Source of the DNA: Candidatus Obscuribacterales bacterium
GTDB lineage: Bacteria; Cyanobacteriota; Vampirovibrionia; Obscuribacterales; Obscuribacteraceae
Assembly: GCA_020054205.1 (NCBI GenBank)
Contig: JAGVLS010000033.1
Location: 1-64,000, forward strand
DNA: 64,000 bases
Direction: 5' to 3'
The notes below the pieces were generated by a model. That model had not been told where the DNA came from. It made no database searches and worked only from the letters and a program-made list of their open reading frames with translations. Numbering within the stretch: position 1 is the first letter of the stretch; the number at the start of each line of letters is the position of its first letter. Both the position numbers and the translations under genes were made by a program. Shown here one piece after another: positions 53,649 to 62,665 of the stretch.

Positions 53649-53915
53649 ATGTCCAAGAATTGTCGTCGTGAAGACACTGAGCTTGTTTCCCTTGATGAGA
53701 TTTATTTGCCTCAAAAGCAGTGGGATAGTTTGATGCGCAAAGACCATGCTCAGATTGAACGCATGCGTGTTCGTTTTGAGCAAGACTTAGAAATGGTGCG
53801 CGTAGTGCTTCGTCCACGCTTTGGTGGTGGGTACAATGTCGAGGATGGTCGTCATCGCGTAATCGCGGCTCACTTGGCCGGCTTGCGTTGCATCGAAGCA
53901 AAGATCGTCGGCTAG
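53649..53915 (+). CDS. Stand-alone ParB/Srx-fold protein
   Basis: An 88-residue protein. VEDGRHRVIAAHLAGLRCIE matches the ParB N-terminal (ParB/sulfiredoxin) motif in which DGxHR binds nucleotide; CTP in ParB proteins. The N-terminal half carries the IYLPQKQWDSL-type lead strand and a helix. There is no HTH or dimer domain, so it is not a chromosome-segregation ParB. ATG 53649 has AGGGAG 9 nt upstream, but the site lies inside hairpin C. It has a terminator of its own. The role is unknown; a nucleotide-sensing or nuclease-like small protein is possible. Confidence 0.75.
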   Translation: MSKNCRREDTELVSLDEIYLPQKQWDSLMRKDHAQIERMRVRFEQDLEMVRVVLRPRFGGGYNVEDGRHRVIAAHLAGLRCIEAKIVG

Positions 53916-53944
53916 TTAGCAAACTAATGGCTAGTGTCTTCACT

Positions 53945-54002
53945 AGATCACAGAGAGGAAGCAGAAACCCAATCTGCTTTTCTCCTCTGTGATCTTTTTT
54001 TG
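53945..54002 (+). terminator. Rho-independent terminator of the ParB-like gene
   Basis: GATCACAGAG (53946-53955) pairs with CTCTGTGATC (53985-53994), with a further inner GCAGA/TCTGC stem, and seven T follow. A strong terminator that isolates the attenuated gene from the next operon. Confidence 0.9.
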
Positions 54003-54062
54003 TTTACTTTTCTTGACATCGGTTTTTCTTTTTAGTTGGTCGAGTAAAAAAGGGAGATAATG

Positions 54063-54938
54063 ATGACAAAAAATAAAGGTCTCAGCACGCGTGCAACGCC
54101 TGTCATTATTTCACCATGCAATATTGTTCTTGGTGGTGGCGGCATGAAAGGTTTTGGACATTGTGGATTTTTGCAAGCAGCAGAAGAATTAGGTATTGAG
54201 TACAATCATATTTTTGGCATTTCAATTGGCTCTGTCATTTCCACATTTTATAGCAATGGCTATTCGACAAGCGACATATCAGAAATTTTGTACAAAGAAA
54301 TTGCTGATTTTCGCCGCCATGTCTTAAGTCAATTATTTCGTTGGCAAAGTGCAAAGTCTTTGTTTCAACATTTAGGAATAATTGATCTCAAACCATTGTT
54401 TACTAAAATGGTAGATGAGTATAAATTGAAACCCAACGATAAACTAAGCATCATTGCTTCTCACTGGGCTTCACGAAAACCAATTCGCTTTACTGGCACC
54501 AACTACGATCTTGCCACTGCTATTACTGCTTCGTCTGCTGCTCCAGCGTTTATGCAAGCAGTACATTATCACCAACCAGGCAAGACAGCTATGAAACTAG
54601 TAGATGGTGGAGTACATCACCCAACCACAGTAGACTTTTGCCAAGGTGCAGCAATTGTCAGCCGTGTCGGTAGGGTAACTAGATTGCCATCTGAGCGTTT
54701 GTCTTTACTTGATCTCATCATTCATACTGGCGAAATGCTTCTGGTACCAATTCTAAGTTGTATGCAGTCTGATGTAAGCCAAAAGCATTTGGTAGTTAAG
54801 TCTGGTAGACCAGATGTTGCTACCATGACTTTTGGTGTAAGCCAAAATATGTGTAAGAAGATGATTGAATATGGATATCAAATTGCAAAACATGACTTAA
54901 CGCAAGCTATAAATGCTGGGCATTTGAGTCACGCATAA
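54063..54938 (+). CDS. Patatin-like phospholipase, second copy
   Basis: A 291-residue patatin. The oxyanion loop GGGGMKGFGHCG is canonical, the nucleophile lies in GISIGS (Ser near 54), and VDGG supplies the catalytic Asp. It lacks a signal peptide. ATG 54063 is preferred because AGGGAG is 6 nt upstream; ATG 54060 is 3 nt away. It is only distantly similar to the patatin at the window's left end. It leads a likely operon with a membrane protein, NAD kinase and an unknown protein. Confidence 0.88.
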   Translation: MTKNKGLSTRATPVIISPCNIVLGGGGMKGFGHCGFLQAAEELGIEYNHIFGISIGSVISTFYSNGYSTSDISEILYKEIADFRRHVLSQLFRWQSAKSLFQHLGIIDLKPLFTKMVDEYKLKPNDKLSIIASHWASRKPIRFTGTNYDLATAITASSAAPAFMQAVHYHQPGKTAMKLVDGGVHHPTTVDFCQGAAIVSRVGRVTRLPSERLSLLDLIIHTGEMLLVPILSCMQSDVSQKHLVVKSGRPDVATMTFGVSQNMCKKMIEYGYQIAKHDLTQAINAGHLSHA

Positions 54939-54959
54939 AAGGTAGAAAGGGCGAATAAT

Positions 54960-55490
54960 ATGTCAAAGAAGAACAGATTCTTTTTCTTTGTGGCACTAGC
55001 ATTGTCGCTATGTCTTTTTGTCATAGCAACCTCTGGTATCAATGTTTTGCTAGCTGCTTTTATCTTAGCGTTAAAAGTAAGTCTCATCTGTACAGTTGCT
55101 GCCGTACTTGGCATTATGTCGCTAATTGCATTTTTTATGCTTGTTTTACGCTGGGGAAATCAAATGTCTGAAATGGGCCAAATAATCGCTTGGCAAAATG
55201 CTCGAGACAGAAACCCAAATATTGATAGATCTGAGCAGGCTGACGAGAGTCCGCAATTTTTGTGGAGCCCCAGACGCAGCTACGGCAATAATGATGCGGC
55301 TTGCAACGAAACTAGAGAGCCACATAGACAAAGATCAAATAGACCTTCGACAAGAGTTGCTAATTCATCGTTTAACAGAATTACCAATGAAGGACAAAAA
55401 GAAATTTTAGACGATGGCACGGAAGTAATTACATATGCAGATGGAACTGTAGTGAAGTTTAAAGACGGAGAATTCATTAGCTGGGAATGA
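54960..55490 (+). CDS. Two-span membrane protein with a beta-repeat tail
   Basis: A 176-residue protein with two close hydrophobic helices (about residues 6-26 and 28-62) and a polar, probably cytosolic, Arg/Asn-rich region. The C-terminal 28 residues, LDDGTEVITYADGTVVKF, form a repeated DGT-x-V beta pattern like that in the TCP10/CPAP C-terminal beta domains. The family is unknown. AGAAAGGG precedes ATG 54960. Its stop is overlapped by an in-frame-upstream ATG of the NAD kinase gene, so they are linked. Confidence 0.65.
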   Translation: MSKKNRFFFFVALALSLCLFVIATSGINVLLAAFILALKVSLICTVAAVLGIMSLIAFFMLVLRWGNQMSEMGQIIAWQNARDRNPNIDRSEQADESPQFLWSPRRSYGNNDAACNETREPHRQRSNRPSTRVANSSFNRITNEGQKEILDDGTEVITYADGTVVKFKDGEFISWE

Positions 55491-55510
55491 AACAAAACAA
55501 GGAGGAAATG

Positions 55511-56449
55511 ATGGGACAGACGACAATTACACCCAAGCTCAGAAGAATTGTTGTAGTAACAAAGTCAACTTGCAAAGAAATCCATGCAGAGAATAAGCAG
55601 CCATCAGTAGAATCAGTGCTTCATCCTGAATTTGCTCAAGCAGCAAATGAACGAGCTGATCTTGCCCACGATGAGCATCATGCAACGCTAGATATTGTGC
55701 AGCAAATATTGAACAAATATGCTTTATCATATCGCAAAGTTAGTCGCGATGATAGTAACTATATCTTGCCACTCGATACGGATTTAGTAATTACCGTTGG
55801 TGGCGATGGAACATTTTTAGCAACATCACATTTTGTTTCATCAAGACAAGGCACTGCCATACTAGGCGTGATGTCATCTTCAACTAGTATTGGGCATTAT
55901 TGTCTTGCCAATGCAAGTAATTTTGCAGAAATATTTGACAAATTAGTCTTGGGTGCACTACAGCCAACACCAATATTGCGTTTGTCGGCAACACTTAACG
56001 GCAAAGAATTGCCATTGCCAGTATTGAATGAAGTGACAGTAACTGATGAGCGCCCCGTTGCTGGCACTGCCAAATACACTTTGTTGGTTGGCAATGAACA
56101 CCAAGTGCATGCATCATTTGGCTTAATTGTCTCAACACCATCTGGATCAACTGGCTCTTATTGTTCAGCTGGCGGCAAAGTGTTGAATGTATACGATCGC
56201 AATTTTGGCTACCAAGGACTTGGTATTGTCAGCCCCCCCAATAAGACAATTATCTTGCGCAGTGGCACATTGACAGAAAGTGATGAAGTTTATGTGCGTT
56301 CTGAAATGGACACTGGCAAGATTTTTATTGACGGTAAGTATTTGTGCTACGAATTCATTCGCGGCTCCGAACTTGTCGTGAGCACATCGGAAGAACTTGA
56401 TTTGCTGGCTTATGTCAATCGTGATTGTAATTTACCCTATATGAAATAA
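55511..56449 (+). CDS. NAD kinase-like protein
   Basis: A 312-residue protein of the ATP/NAD kinase family, which phosphorylates NAD to NADP in the cytosol. VITVGGDGTFL at about 94-104 holds the GGDGT motif, and STPSGSTGSYCSAGG is the conserved second motif, with NEVTVTDERP between them. ATG 55511 is chosen over ATG 55487 and 55508 because AAGGAGG lies 5 nt upstream. Another housekeeping NAD kinase may exist elsewhere; context in a lipase operon is unusual. Confidence 0.85.
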   Translation: MGQTTITPKLRRIVVVTKSTCKEIHAENKQPSVESVLHPEFAQAANERADLAHDEHHATLDIVQQILNKYALSYRKVSRDDSNYILPLDTDLVITVGGDGTFLATSHFVSSRQGTAILGVMSSSTSIGHYCLANASNFAEIFDKLVLGALQPTPILRLSATLNGKELPLPVLNEVTVTDERPVAGTAKYTLLVGNEHQVHASFGLIVSTPSGSTGSYCSAGGKVLNVYDRNFGYQGLGIVSPPNKTIILRSGTLTESDEVYVRSEMDTGKIFIDGKYLCYEFIRGSELVVSTSEELDLLAYVNRDCNLPYMK

Positions 56450-56547
56450 TTTTTGGATTTTCGTTTGCAGCAAATCGGTGCAAAATTTCAAACAGATAGC
56501 AAAAATCCTTTCATCTCCAAAACTCAAAAACGAGCAGGAGAAAAAAC

Positions 56548-57960
56548 ATGACTACCAAGACTACCAAACAACTGAAACCTCTTCCTCCGGCTATTTGTTT
56601 TAGCCATCGCAAGGGCTTCATGCCTACCTACAAACATGCTATGACTTATGCCGGTAAAGGCGGCCGAGTTGCTACCATAGAAGATATTGTTGCCTCTCGA
56701 ATGGCAAATACACCAGCATCAGATATTTGGCAAGAATCATTTACCACCATGTCGGCTGAATATCTAGGTATAAGCCGTGGCGGAAATCGCATTCTCATTG
56801 TTGCGCACGGTGTAGGTCCTTTGACCAAACCTGATGCCGTCGTTCGAGCGTATCAACATGAACAAGCAAAAGGTCGGCATAGTGCAAGTTCGCCTGTGCC
56901 AACAATTACTAACAAGGAATTTTGGGACCTTGAAAGTGGCAAGTATGGCGAAGTCTATATTATTGATTTTGATGATCTCTGCAAACGCACCGCAGCCGAG
57001 ATCGTCAGGTCTAATCTCGTATTTAGGCTGGAATTATCTGTAGCAGAGGCTTTAGCCGAACCTCTAGTTATGGCTCGGTTAGGCAAGAATGCTGCTGAGT
57101 ACTTGCAGCATATTCTCAAACAATCACGTAGACTGCACGAACGACAAAGCGATGATCCATTTTGCAAGGACATTCGCTTGATAACATTGCAAGCAGTTTA
57201 TGACTCTGTAGAAAATTGGCTAAAAGAGGGTGGGGAAGGTGCATTTGCAAAATTATTGGATATTGGTCAATTAGAAGAAAAAGCAGGGTATGTAGATGAA
57301 GATGATGACGACAGTCCCGAATGTCATTACTATGACGTTTTTCTTTCTGACTATTACTGGACCGATACCGCTCACCTAATTGGAGTGCAAGCCTCTGCCG
57401 GCGATAATATGCCTGAGGTATATTGTCCTCCTTCTTTTGAAAACAAGCTCTTTCAAAAATATTGGCCAATGATAATGGAAATGAATCCAACATCTAAGAC
57501 CAAGAAAATTCCATTCTGTGGGCTGACCCAAATCGGTGATCAATGGTTCACACAACATCCAATAGCTGGAGAATGCCGTGACTATTCAGGCAACCCAGAA
57601 TTTCTGGTGACGGAGTCCACAAGAGTGCATGAAGGAGAGAAAACTTTTACTGCTTTCAATTGGTCCATAAGTGCAATTAGAAAGACTGCTCCCGCCCGTG
57701 CTAATGCTTACCATCAATACGGGCATACTGAGGGAGGAAAAATAAGAGGGGGAGTACGTCCCGACTTTCACTTCTATGAAGTTGAGGTTGACACCAGTCA
57801 CCGTCTGCCACCGGTGAATGAATTGGAAGATGATTATGCTACTCTTTTGCAAGTCTATGGGAAGCATTACTCTGAGCGTAAACCAAGAAAGCGCCGGGGT
57901 GGTCATTTTGAAGAAGAGGTTTTCGTTAAGCCCAGGCAGTATTGGGGTCCGTTCTTTTAA
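56548..57960 (+). CDS. Unrecognised 470-residue protein
   Basis: A soluble protein without a family I know. Residues 15-160 look like an alpha/beta domain with GGNRILIVAHGVGPL and VYIIDFDDLCKR; residues 165-230 are helical; an acidic stretch (VDEDDDDSPE) lies near 250; the rest is beta-rich with HYYDVFLSDYYWTD and ends basic, then aromatic (QYWGPFF). CAGGAG precedes ATG 56548. It follows the NAD kinase gene by 98 nt and is closed by a strong terminator. Its partner proteins suggest lipid or cofactor metabolism, but no direct evidence. Confidence 0.7.
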   Translation: MTTKTTKQLKPLPPAICFSHRKGFMPTYKHAMTYAGKGGRVATIEDIVASRMANTPASDIWQESFTTMSAEYLGISRGGNRILIVAHGVGPLTKPDAVVRAYQHEQAKGRHSASSPVPTITNKEFWDLESGKYGEVYIIDFDDLCKRTAAEIVRSNLVFRLELSVAEALAEPLVMARLGKNAAEYLQHILKQSRRLHERQSDDPFCKDIRLITLQAVYDSVENWLKEGGEGAFAKLLDIGQLEEKAGYVDEDDDDSPECHYYDVFLSDYYWTDTAHLIGVQASAGDNMPEVYCPPSFENKLFQKYWPMIMEMNPTSKTKKIPFCGLTQIGDQWFTQHPIAGECRDYSGNPEFLVTESTRVHEGEKTFTAFNWSISAIRKTAPARANAYHQYGHTEGGKIRGGVRPDFHFYEVEVDTSHRLPPVNELEDDYATLLQVYGKHYSERKPRKRRGGHFEEEVFVKPRQYWGPFF

Positions 57961-58015
57961 CGGATAGAGAAACGCATAACTGTCAATCTTTTTCACAATC
58001 ATCTCTATAGTTCAC

Positions 58016-58068
58016 AACGCAAGGAGCTTCAGTAGTTGTCTGAAGCTCCTTGCGTTATTTTCTTTTTT
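58016..58068 (+). terminator. Strong rho-independent terminator
   Basis: A perfect 17-bp stem (58016-58032 with 58040-58056), 7-nt loop, followed by ATTTTCTTTTTT. It ends the patatin-NAD kinase operon. Confidence 0.95.
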
Positions 58069-58496
58069 GAAGATAGTTACTATATGAAGTAGTTTATACC
58101 TAAAGGGTTAGATTGGAATGCGACGTGTGAGATGACCGCCAAAAAGGGGATCCTCAACAAAGAGGACTCAGATGCCATGATTTTTTTGCGAAAACTAAAA
58201 ATAATTGCTCGCATATGCTTCTTCACAACAATCGCCTAGATCCATGTTATTAAAATCTTACATCATGAATAATTGCCAAAATTATTAGTTTCTAAAAGCT
58301 GCTCTAGGCAATCATTTACAGCTTAATAATTATGTCCAATATTTCAAGGTGTCACAATTTAATAACATCGATCTAGGATGGTTTTGATCTGAGGCTAAGT
58401 GGCAAGGTAGGTAGATTTATTTAGCAGGTATATTTATTTAATTGAACTTTTTGCAAATATTTTCCGTCTATATAATGTAGAAAGTGGAGATAAGAA
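58069..58496. other. Intergenic region with an inverted-repeat element
   Basis: About 430 bases without a supported gene. It holds the 143-bp inverted-repeat element listed next and, at the end, GGAGATAAGAA before the HTH gene. No promoter box can be fixed with confidence. Confidence 0.5.
58235..58377. repeat. 143-bp element with 20-bp terminal inverted repeats
   Basis: Arms at 58235-58254 and 58358-58377 match at 19 of 20 positions (ends CCTAGATC and GATCTAGG). Inside are two nested hairpins: 58268-58274 with 58280-58286, and AAGCTG/CAGCTT (58296-58301 with 58319-58324). No coding capacity and no obvious target-site duplication. It could be a MITE-like element, a structured RNA, or paired operators of the HTH gene. 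Confidence 0.6.
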
Positions 58497-58946
58497 ATGA
58501 TTTTAAATCTTAGAGATTTATCTATTGCTGAGGCAAGAATTTGCATGCTACAAGCACGCTGTGACTTTCTTGATAAGCGCGTAGCTGATCCGCACCAGGC
58601 AATTTATGCAAAAGTGGAGCGAGAAAAAAGGATAGCAAGAATTGCCGAGTTAAAAGCACAATTAAAACTCTACCACCAATTAAGCTTTCGGCGCTCGGTT
58701 CCTATAGATTGGCTTTATTTGACTTCCATACAAAAACTACCCGAGCAATTAATTAAAAGAAGGATATTTGTTCAACTAACACAAGCGGAACTGGCAAAAG
58801 AACTGGGAATTCCTAGACAAACTATTGCCAGGTATGAACGCAGTCGTTATTCTTGCACTTCGCTAAAACGCATAATACAAATAGATACTGTATTGCGTAT
58901 ATTTGAAGCCAAAATAATTAAGGAAGAAAAAATCAAAAAAACTTAG
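58497..58946 (+). CDS. HTH (XRE-like) DNA-binding protein
   Basis: A 149-residue protein. Residues 1-75 are helical and charged. LTQAELAKELGIPRQTIARYERSRYS is a textbook XRE/lambda-repressor-type helix-turn-helix near residues 93-118, followed by a Lys-rich end. GGAGATAAGAA precedes ATG 58497. It could be a regulator or a lone antitoxin; no toxin-like gene is beside it on the same strand. It converges with the next gene, 2 nt apart. Confidence 0.75.
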   Translation: MILNLRDLSIAEARICMLQARCDFLDKRVADPHQAIYAKVEREKRIARIAELKAQLKLYHQLSFRRSVPIDWLYLTSIQKLPEQLIKRRIFVQLTQAELAKELGIPRQTIARYERSRYSCTSLKRIIQIDTVLRIFEAKIIKEEKIKKT

Positions 58947-58948
58947 AT

Positions 58949-59596
58949 TTAACAACCCAGGCGTTTTAAAGTTTTTTCCAATAGTGATATTTTTACATTG
59001 GTTTTAGTAGCACCAATAATATCTTGTCTTTTGTTATATCGCTCTAGTTGTGCCTGCAAAAATGTTTTTGCTTTGAGAGCTTTGCCTATATCTAGCTTTT
59101 TCTTTTGCTTATTCAGCATATTGTTATTCAGCATTTCTAAGTTTTTGCTTTTAAATAAAACTTGTTTGTCTTTTATTTTTCGCTTATCTGTTTTATTGAC
59201 TGTTTTAACCAATAACAAATTAAAGCGTTCATCAGCAATGGAATGTGATTTTTTCTTTTTTTCTAAATCAGCTAAAATGGCGGCTGCTTTCATAGCCTCC
59301 ATTTGTCTAGCTTGCACTGATTCATTGCTTAATAGTTGAGGGCCATATTTATTGTCTAGTTTATTTAAAGCAAAAAAAGCATTTAATAAAGCAAAGGGCA
59401 AAATTGGGCAAGCAAGAGCAAGGTAATTACTTGTCACCGCCATACTACTTCTTAAGCCCATTTCTTTTCTAATATCAAGAATTTCTTGTTCGCTCAAGGC
59501 ATCAATAGAGGTTTTTTGCAAAGCAAAAGATGTGGATAAATCAAACTTTCGTTCGCTTAACCTTTTATCTAAAAATGCATCAAATGCTTTTAACAT
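58949..59596 (-). CDS. Hypothetical Lys-rich protein with a hydrophobic segment
   Basis: A 215-residue protein. A hydrophobic stretch (about residues 54-76, YLALACPILPFALLNAFFAL) suggests one membrane helix or hairpin, and the C-terminal two thirds are long Lys/Gln-rich helices likely to form a coiled coil. No family recognised. No strong ribosome site. It ends 2 nt from the HTH gene. Confidence 0.6.
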   Translation of the reverse strand: MLKAFDAFLDKRLSERKFDLSTSFALQKTSIDALSEQEILDIRKEMGLRSSMAVTSNYLALACPILPFALLNAFFALNKLDNKYGPQLLSNESVQARQMEAMKAAAILADLEKKKKSHSIADERFNLLLVKTVNKTDKRKIKDKQVLFKSKNLEMLNNNMLNKQKKKLDIGKALKAKTFLQAQLERYNKRQDIIGATKTNVKISLLEKTLKRLGC

Positions 59597-59875
59597 GAAG
59601 CCAACTCCACCATTGAGTTCAAATATTTAAAGGCAAATGAAGAAAATAAACACTGGGGAATCCACGCATTAAATTGGCTAAACCAGCTCACAGTAAGCAA
59701 AACCAGCCTTTGACCATGCGGAAAACACCACGTATATCCAAGTTTACTAAACCCTACATATATATAGCTGTCATGAGGGATTTTATAGTTGTCAAAATGG
59801 TATCAAATTAGTTGTTAACGGCGCATGCTTTTTTAGCCTTGAATAAACGCTGGTTGACAACAAACTGATTACCAA

Positions 59876-60700
59876 TTGGACTATAAAGTAGTGCAACAAC
59901 AACCAGTTATAAAAAATGGAATATTTAAGCCTTATCTTATTTTCGAGGCTTGGTTTGGCAGTGGTGTTCGCCTTTGTGGTCAAACCATACTTTTATTGTT
60001 TCACACCATACGATATATATTGCAAGGAAAAATAGATTGGCCAGAAGTTTTTCGCCAAAGCAATATGATTGGTGTTAAGTCTTTTGCTGTTGTGGCTATT
60101 ACAGCTTTGTTTACTGGTTTTGCTATGTCATTACAAATAGCTCGCGAGCTTGTGCTTTTTGGAGCAGATACAGCTATTGGTGGCGTTGTTTCTTTAGCTT
60201 TAATTAGAGAAATTGGTCCAATTACAGCTGGTGTAATGGTAGCTGGGCGTGTGGGATCTGCTATAGCAGCTGAGCTTACAACCATGATGATTACTGAACA
60301 AATTGATGCCCTAAAAGTTATGCGCATTGATCCAGCTCAATATTTAGTAGTACCTCGTTATTTAGCTGGTGTTTTTATGATGCCAGTTTTGTCAATATAT
60401 GCCATGTTTATTGGATTATTTGCTGGAATTTTAATTGCTCAGTCAGCAGCTAATTTGCCTATGGCTACATTTTTAGACTCTGTAAAACAAACTATTTTAG
60501 ATCGTGATTTTCACGTACATTTCATTAAGTCCTTTATCAATGCCACTATTATCATTATGTTTTCTTGCGCTATTGGACTAAGCACACGCGGCGGCGCAGA
60601 AGATGTAGGTATTGCCACAACGAGGGCAATCGTTTGGACTATGACTATGATTTTTGTATTTAATTACATTGTTACTTCACTAACTTACGCACCAAGATAA
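59876..60700 (+). CDS. mlaE: MlaE-family ABC permease (lipid transport)
   Basis: A 274-residue MlaE/YrbE permease of the Mla phospholipid trafficking system, with five or six membrane spans. Conserved segments include ALIREIGPITAGVMVAGRVGSA, here read at about residues 105-126, and EQIDALKVMRIDP. The start is uncertain: TTG 59876 is the upstream limit, without a clear ribosome site. It works with the ATPase and MCE protein that follow to move phospholipids between membranes. The gene order permease, ATPase, MCE differs from E. coli, where the ATPase gene is first. Confidence 0.88.
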   Translation: MDYKVVQQQPVIKNGIFKPYLIFEAWFGSGVRLCGQTILLLFHTIRYILQGKIDWPEVFRQSNMIGVKSFAVVAITALFTGFAMSLQIARELVLFGADTAIGGVVSLALIREIGPITAGVMVAGRVGSAIAAELTTMMITEQIDALKVMRIDPAQYLVVPRYLAGVFMMPVLSIYAMFIGLFAGILIAQSAANLPMATFLDSVKQTILDRDFHVHFIKSFINATIIIMFSCAIGLSTRGGAEDVGIATTRAIVWTMTMIFVFNYIVTSLTYAPR

Positions 60701-60714
60701 ATACGAGAAAGCAT

Positions 60715-61458
60715 ATGGACAGTAATCAAAAGCGTAAGAATGAATCTAGCAAAAAACCAAAAGTACAAGTAGAAGACTTGCATAAGTCTTTTAATGGCAA
60801 GCAAGTATTAAAAGGTGTTAGTTTTGAAGTTTATTCAGGCGAAACATTAGCAATTATTGGTCCATCCGGATGTGGCAAATCAACAATTTTAAAATTGCTC
60901 TGTGGACTTTTACAGCCTGATAAAGGCAAAGTAGAAATGGCTACAGATAATATTGGACTTGTTTTTCAAGGGTCGGCTCTCTTGAATTCTCTTACCGTTA
61001 GGCAAAATCTTTCTTTAGCTTTAAGAGGACATAAGCTAAAGAGAAATGAAGAAACAAAAAAAATAGAAGAAAAACTAAATTTAGTAGGGCTTAAAGAACA
61101 AATAGACTCCTATCCTAGCCAGTTATCAGGTGGACAACAAAAACGGACAAGCTTTGCTCGAGCTATTGTTTATGATCCAGAGATTATTCTTTACGATGAG
61201 CCAACTACGGGCTTAGATCCTGTAATGTCTACAATAATTGAAGACTATATGATTGAATTAGAGAGTAAATTACATGCAGCATCAATTGTTGTTACTCACC
61301 AGCTAAGTACTTGGACTCGCACTGCCGATCGTGCAGTTTTACTTCATGATGGCAAAATCGTATGGCAAGGCGTGCCACAAGAAGCCATGAATTCAAGCGA
61401 CCCTTTTATAAAACAATTTGCTCATGCTTCACGCGAAGGCCCAATGGAAATAGGTTAG
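60715..61458 (+). CDS. mlaF: MlaF-like ABC transporter ATPase
   Basis: A 247-residue ATPase. Walker A is GPSGCGKST, the signature is LSGGQQKR, and Walker B is IILYDEPTTGLDP, with a switch His in VVTHQLS. All catalytic elements are intact. Pairs with the permease 14 nt upstream as the engine of MlaFED-type phospholipid transport on the cytosolic side. AGAAAG precedes ATG 60715. Confidence 0.92.
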   Translation: MDSNQKRKNESSKKPKVQVEDLHKSFNGKQVLKGVSFEVYSGETLAIIGPSGCGKSTILKLLCGLLQPDKGKVEMATDNIGLVFQGSALLNSLTVRQNLSLALRGHKLKRNEETKKIEEKLNLVGLKEQIDSYPSQLSGGQQKRTSFARAIVYDPEIILYDEPTTGLDPVMSTIIEDYMIELESKLHAASIVVTHQLSTWTRTADRAVLLHDGKIVWQGVPQEAMNSSDPFIKQFAHASREGPMEIG

Positions 61459-61477
61459 GAGAATATAATAGCCATCA

Positions 61478-62665
61478 ATGCAACAAACAAATTATGAATT
61501 AAGAGTTGGTTTATTTGCACTATTTGCCCTAATTGCATTAGTTTGGGGCTGGGGATGGCTTAAGTCTTTTTCTTTGTTTCATCCACCACAAAAATTTATT
61601 GTTCGTTTTTCTGATGTTGCCGGTCTAAGCAATAATGCCACAGTAAATGTGCAAGGTGTAAGGGTTGGCAATGTTGAAAAGATTACATTTACCGATGATA
61701 AGTTAGTAGATGTACATCTTAAAATTACTGCTGAAACTATGCGTGTTCCACAAGGCTCTACCGTTACTATTCAAACATTAGGCTTAGTAGGAGCAAAGTA
61801 TATAGAAGTTGCTTTGCCTGAAACAAATGGGGGACCCGAGCCGCCAGCTATTGCTAATGGATCTTTAGTTCAAGGTGTAGATCCAGTACGGATCGAACTT
61901 GTAGCAAATAATATAGCTACCAAACTAAACAAAGTTTTTTCAAAAGTATCAGCTGAAAAAACAAGTGATGCTATTAAAAATCTGTCAAGCGCAACTGAAA
62001 AGTTAAATCAAAACATGGATCGTTTTGCCAAAGCATCAGACAGCATAGCTTCTACAGCTGAGGCTGCTCATGGTACGGCGTTGAAAGCTGACAAGTTTTT
62101 CCAAAATGGCAGCGTAACATTTGAAAATGTTAGCGGTTTAGCTAAGGACTTAAGAGGTACAAGCAAAAAGGTCAACAAAATTCTTGATGATCCTAATTTT
62201 TCTTCTGATTTTAAAGAAGCTATGCGCCAAGCTAACGAAACCGTAAAAACCATTTCTAAAACAATCGGTGAAGTAAGCAGTACGATGCAAGATCGTTCTT
62301 TGCGTTCAGAAATTTTAGAAATGTTAGGCAAACTCAATACGTCGACTACCGATATTCGCAAATCTATGGACACGGTTAACAAAATAAGTGGCGACAAAGA
62401 TTTGCGTAATGATATCAAGGAAGCTGTTCGCACAGCTCGTGACGCTATGCAAAAAGCTGACACAATTCTGTCTGATTCTAATTTTAAAGGCGATGTTATC
62501 CAAACATTGTCACAAGTTAAAAAGACTGCTTTAAATGTAGACATTGCTGCTCGTCAATTAAGACAAGTCCTAGGCAAACGGGCACCACTCATAAAATTAT
62601 TGTTTGGACGACCAGGATATATCTCTGACGAAAAACTAAAAGAAGAGCTGGAAATATCTAAATAA
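61478..62665 (+). CDS. mlaD: MlaD-like MCE-domain lipid-binding protein
   Basis: A 395-residue protein. One N-terminal membrane helix (about residues 9-29) is followed by an MCE domain (about 38-115, with VNVQGVRVGNVEKITF and TLGLVGAKYIEV). The rest is a long helical coiled coil with repeated apolar heptads, typical of the longer bacterial MCE proteins, and the end is basic. It binds phospholipids in the periplasm between membranes. GGAG lies 19 nt upstream, a somewhat long distance. It overlaps gatB by one base. Confidence 0.9.
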   Translation: MQQTNYELRVGLFALFALIALVWGWGWLKSFSLFHPPQKFIVRFSDVAGLSNNATVNVQGVRVGNVEKITFTDDKLVDVHLKITAETMRVPQGSTVTIQTLGLVGAKYIEVALPETNGGPEPPAIANGSLVQGVDPVRIELVANNIATKLNKVFSKVSAEKTSDAIKNLSSATEKLNQNMDRFAKASDSIASTAEAAHGTALKADKFFQNGSVTFENVSGLAKDLRGTSKKVNKILDDPNFSSDFKEAMRQANETVKTISKTIGEVSSTMQDRSLRSEILEMLGKLNTSTTDIRKSMDTVNKISGDKDLRNDIKEAVRTARDAMQKADTILSDSNFKGDVIQTLSQVKKTALNVDIAARQLRQVLGKRAPLIKLLFGRPGYISDEKLKEELEISK

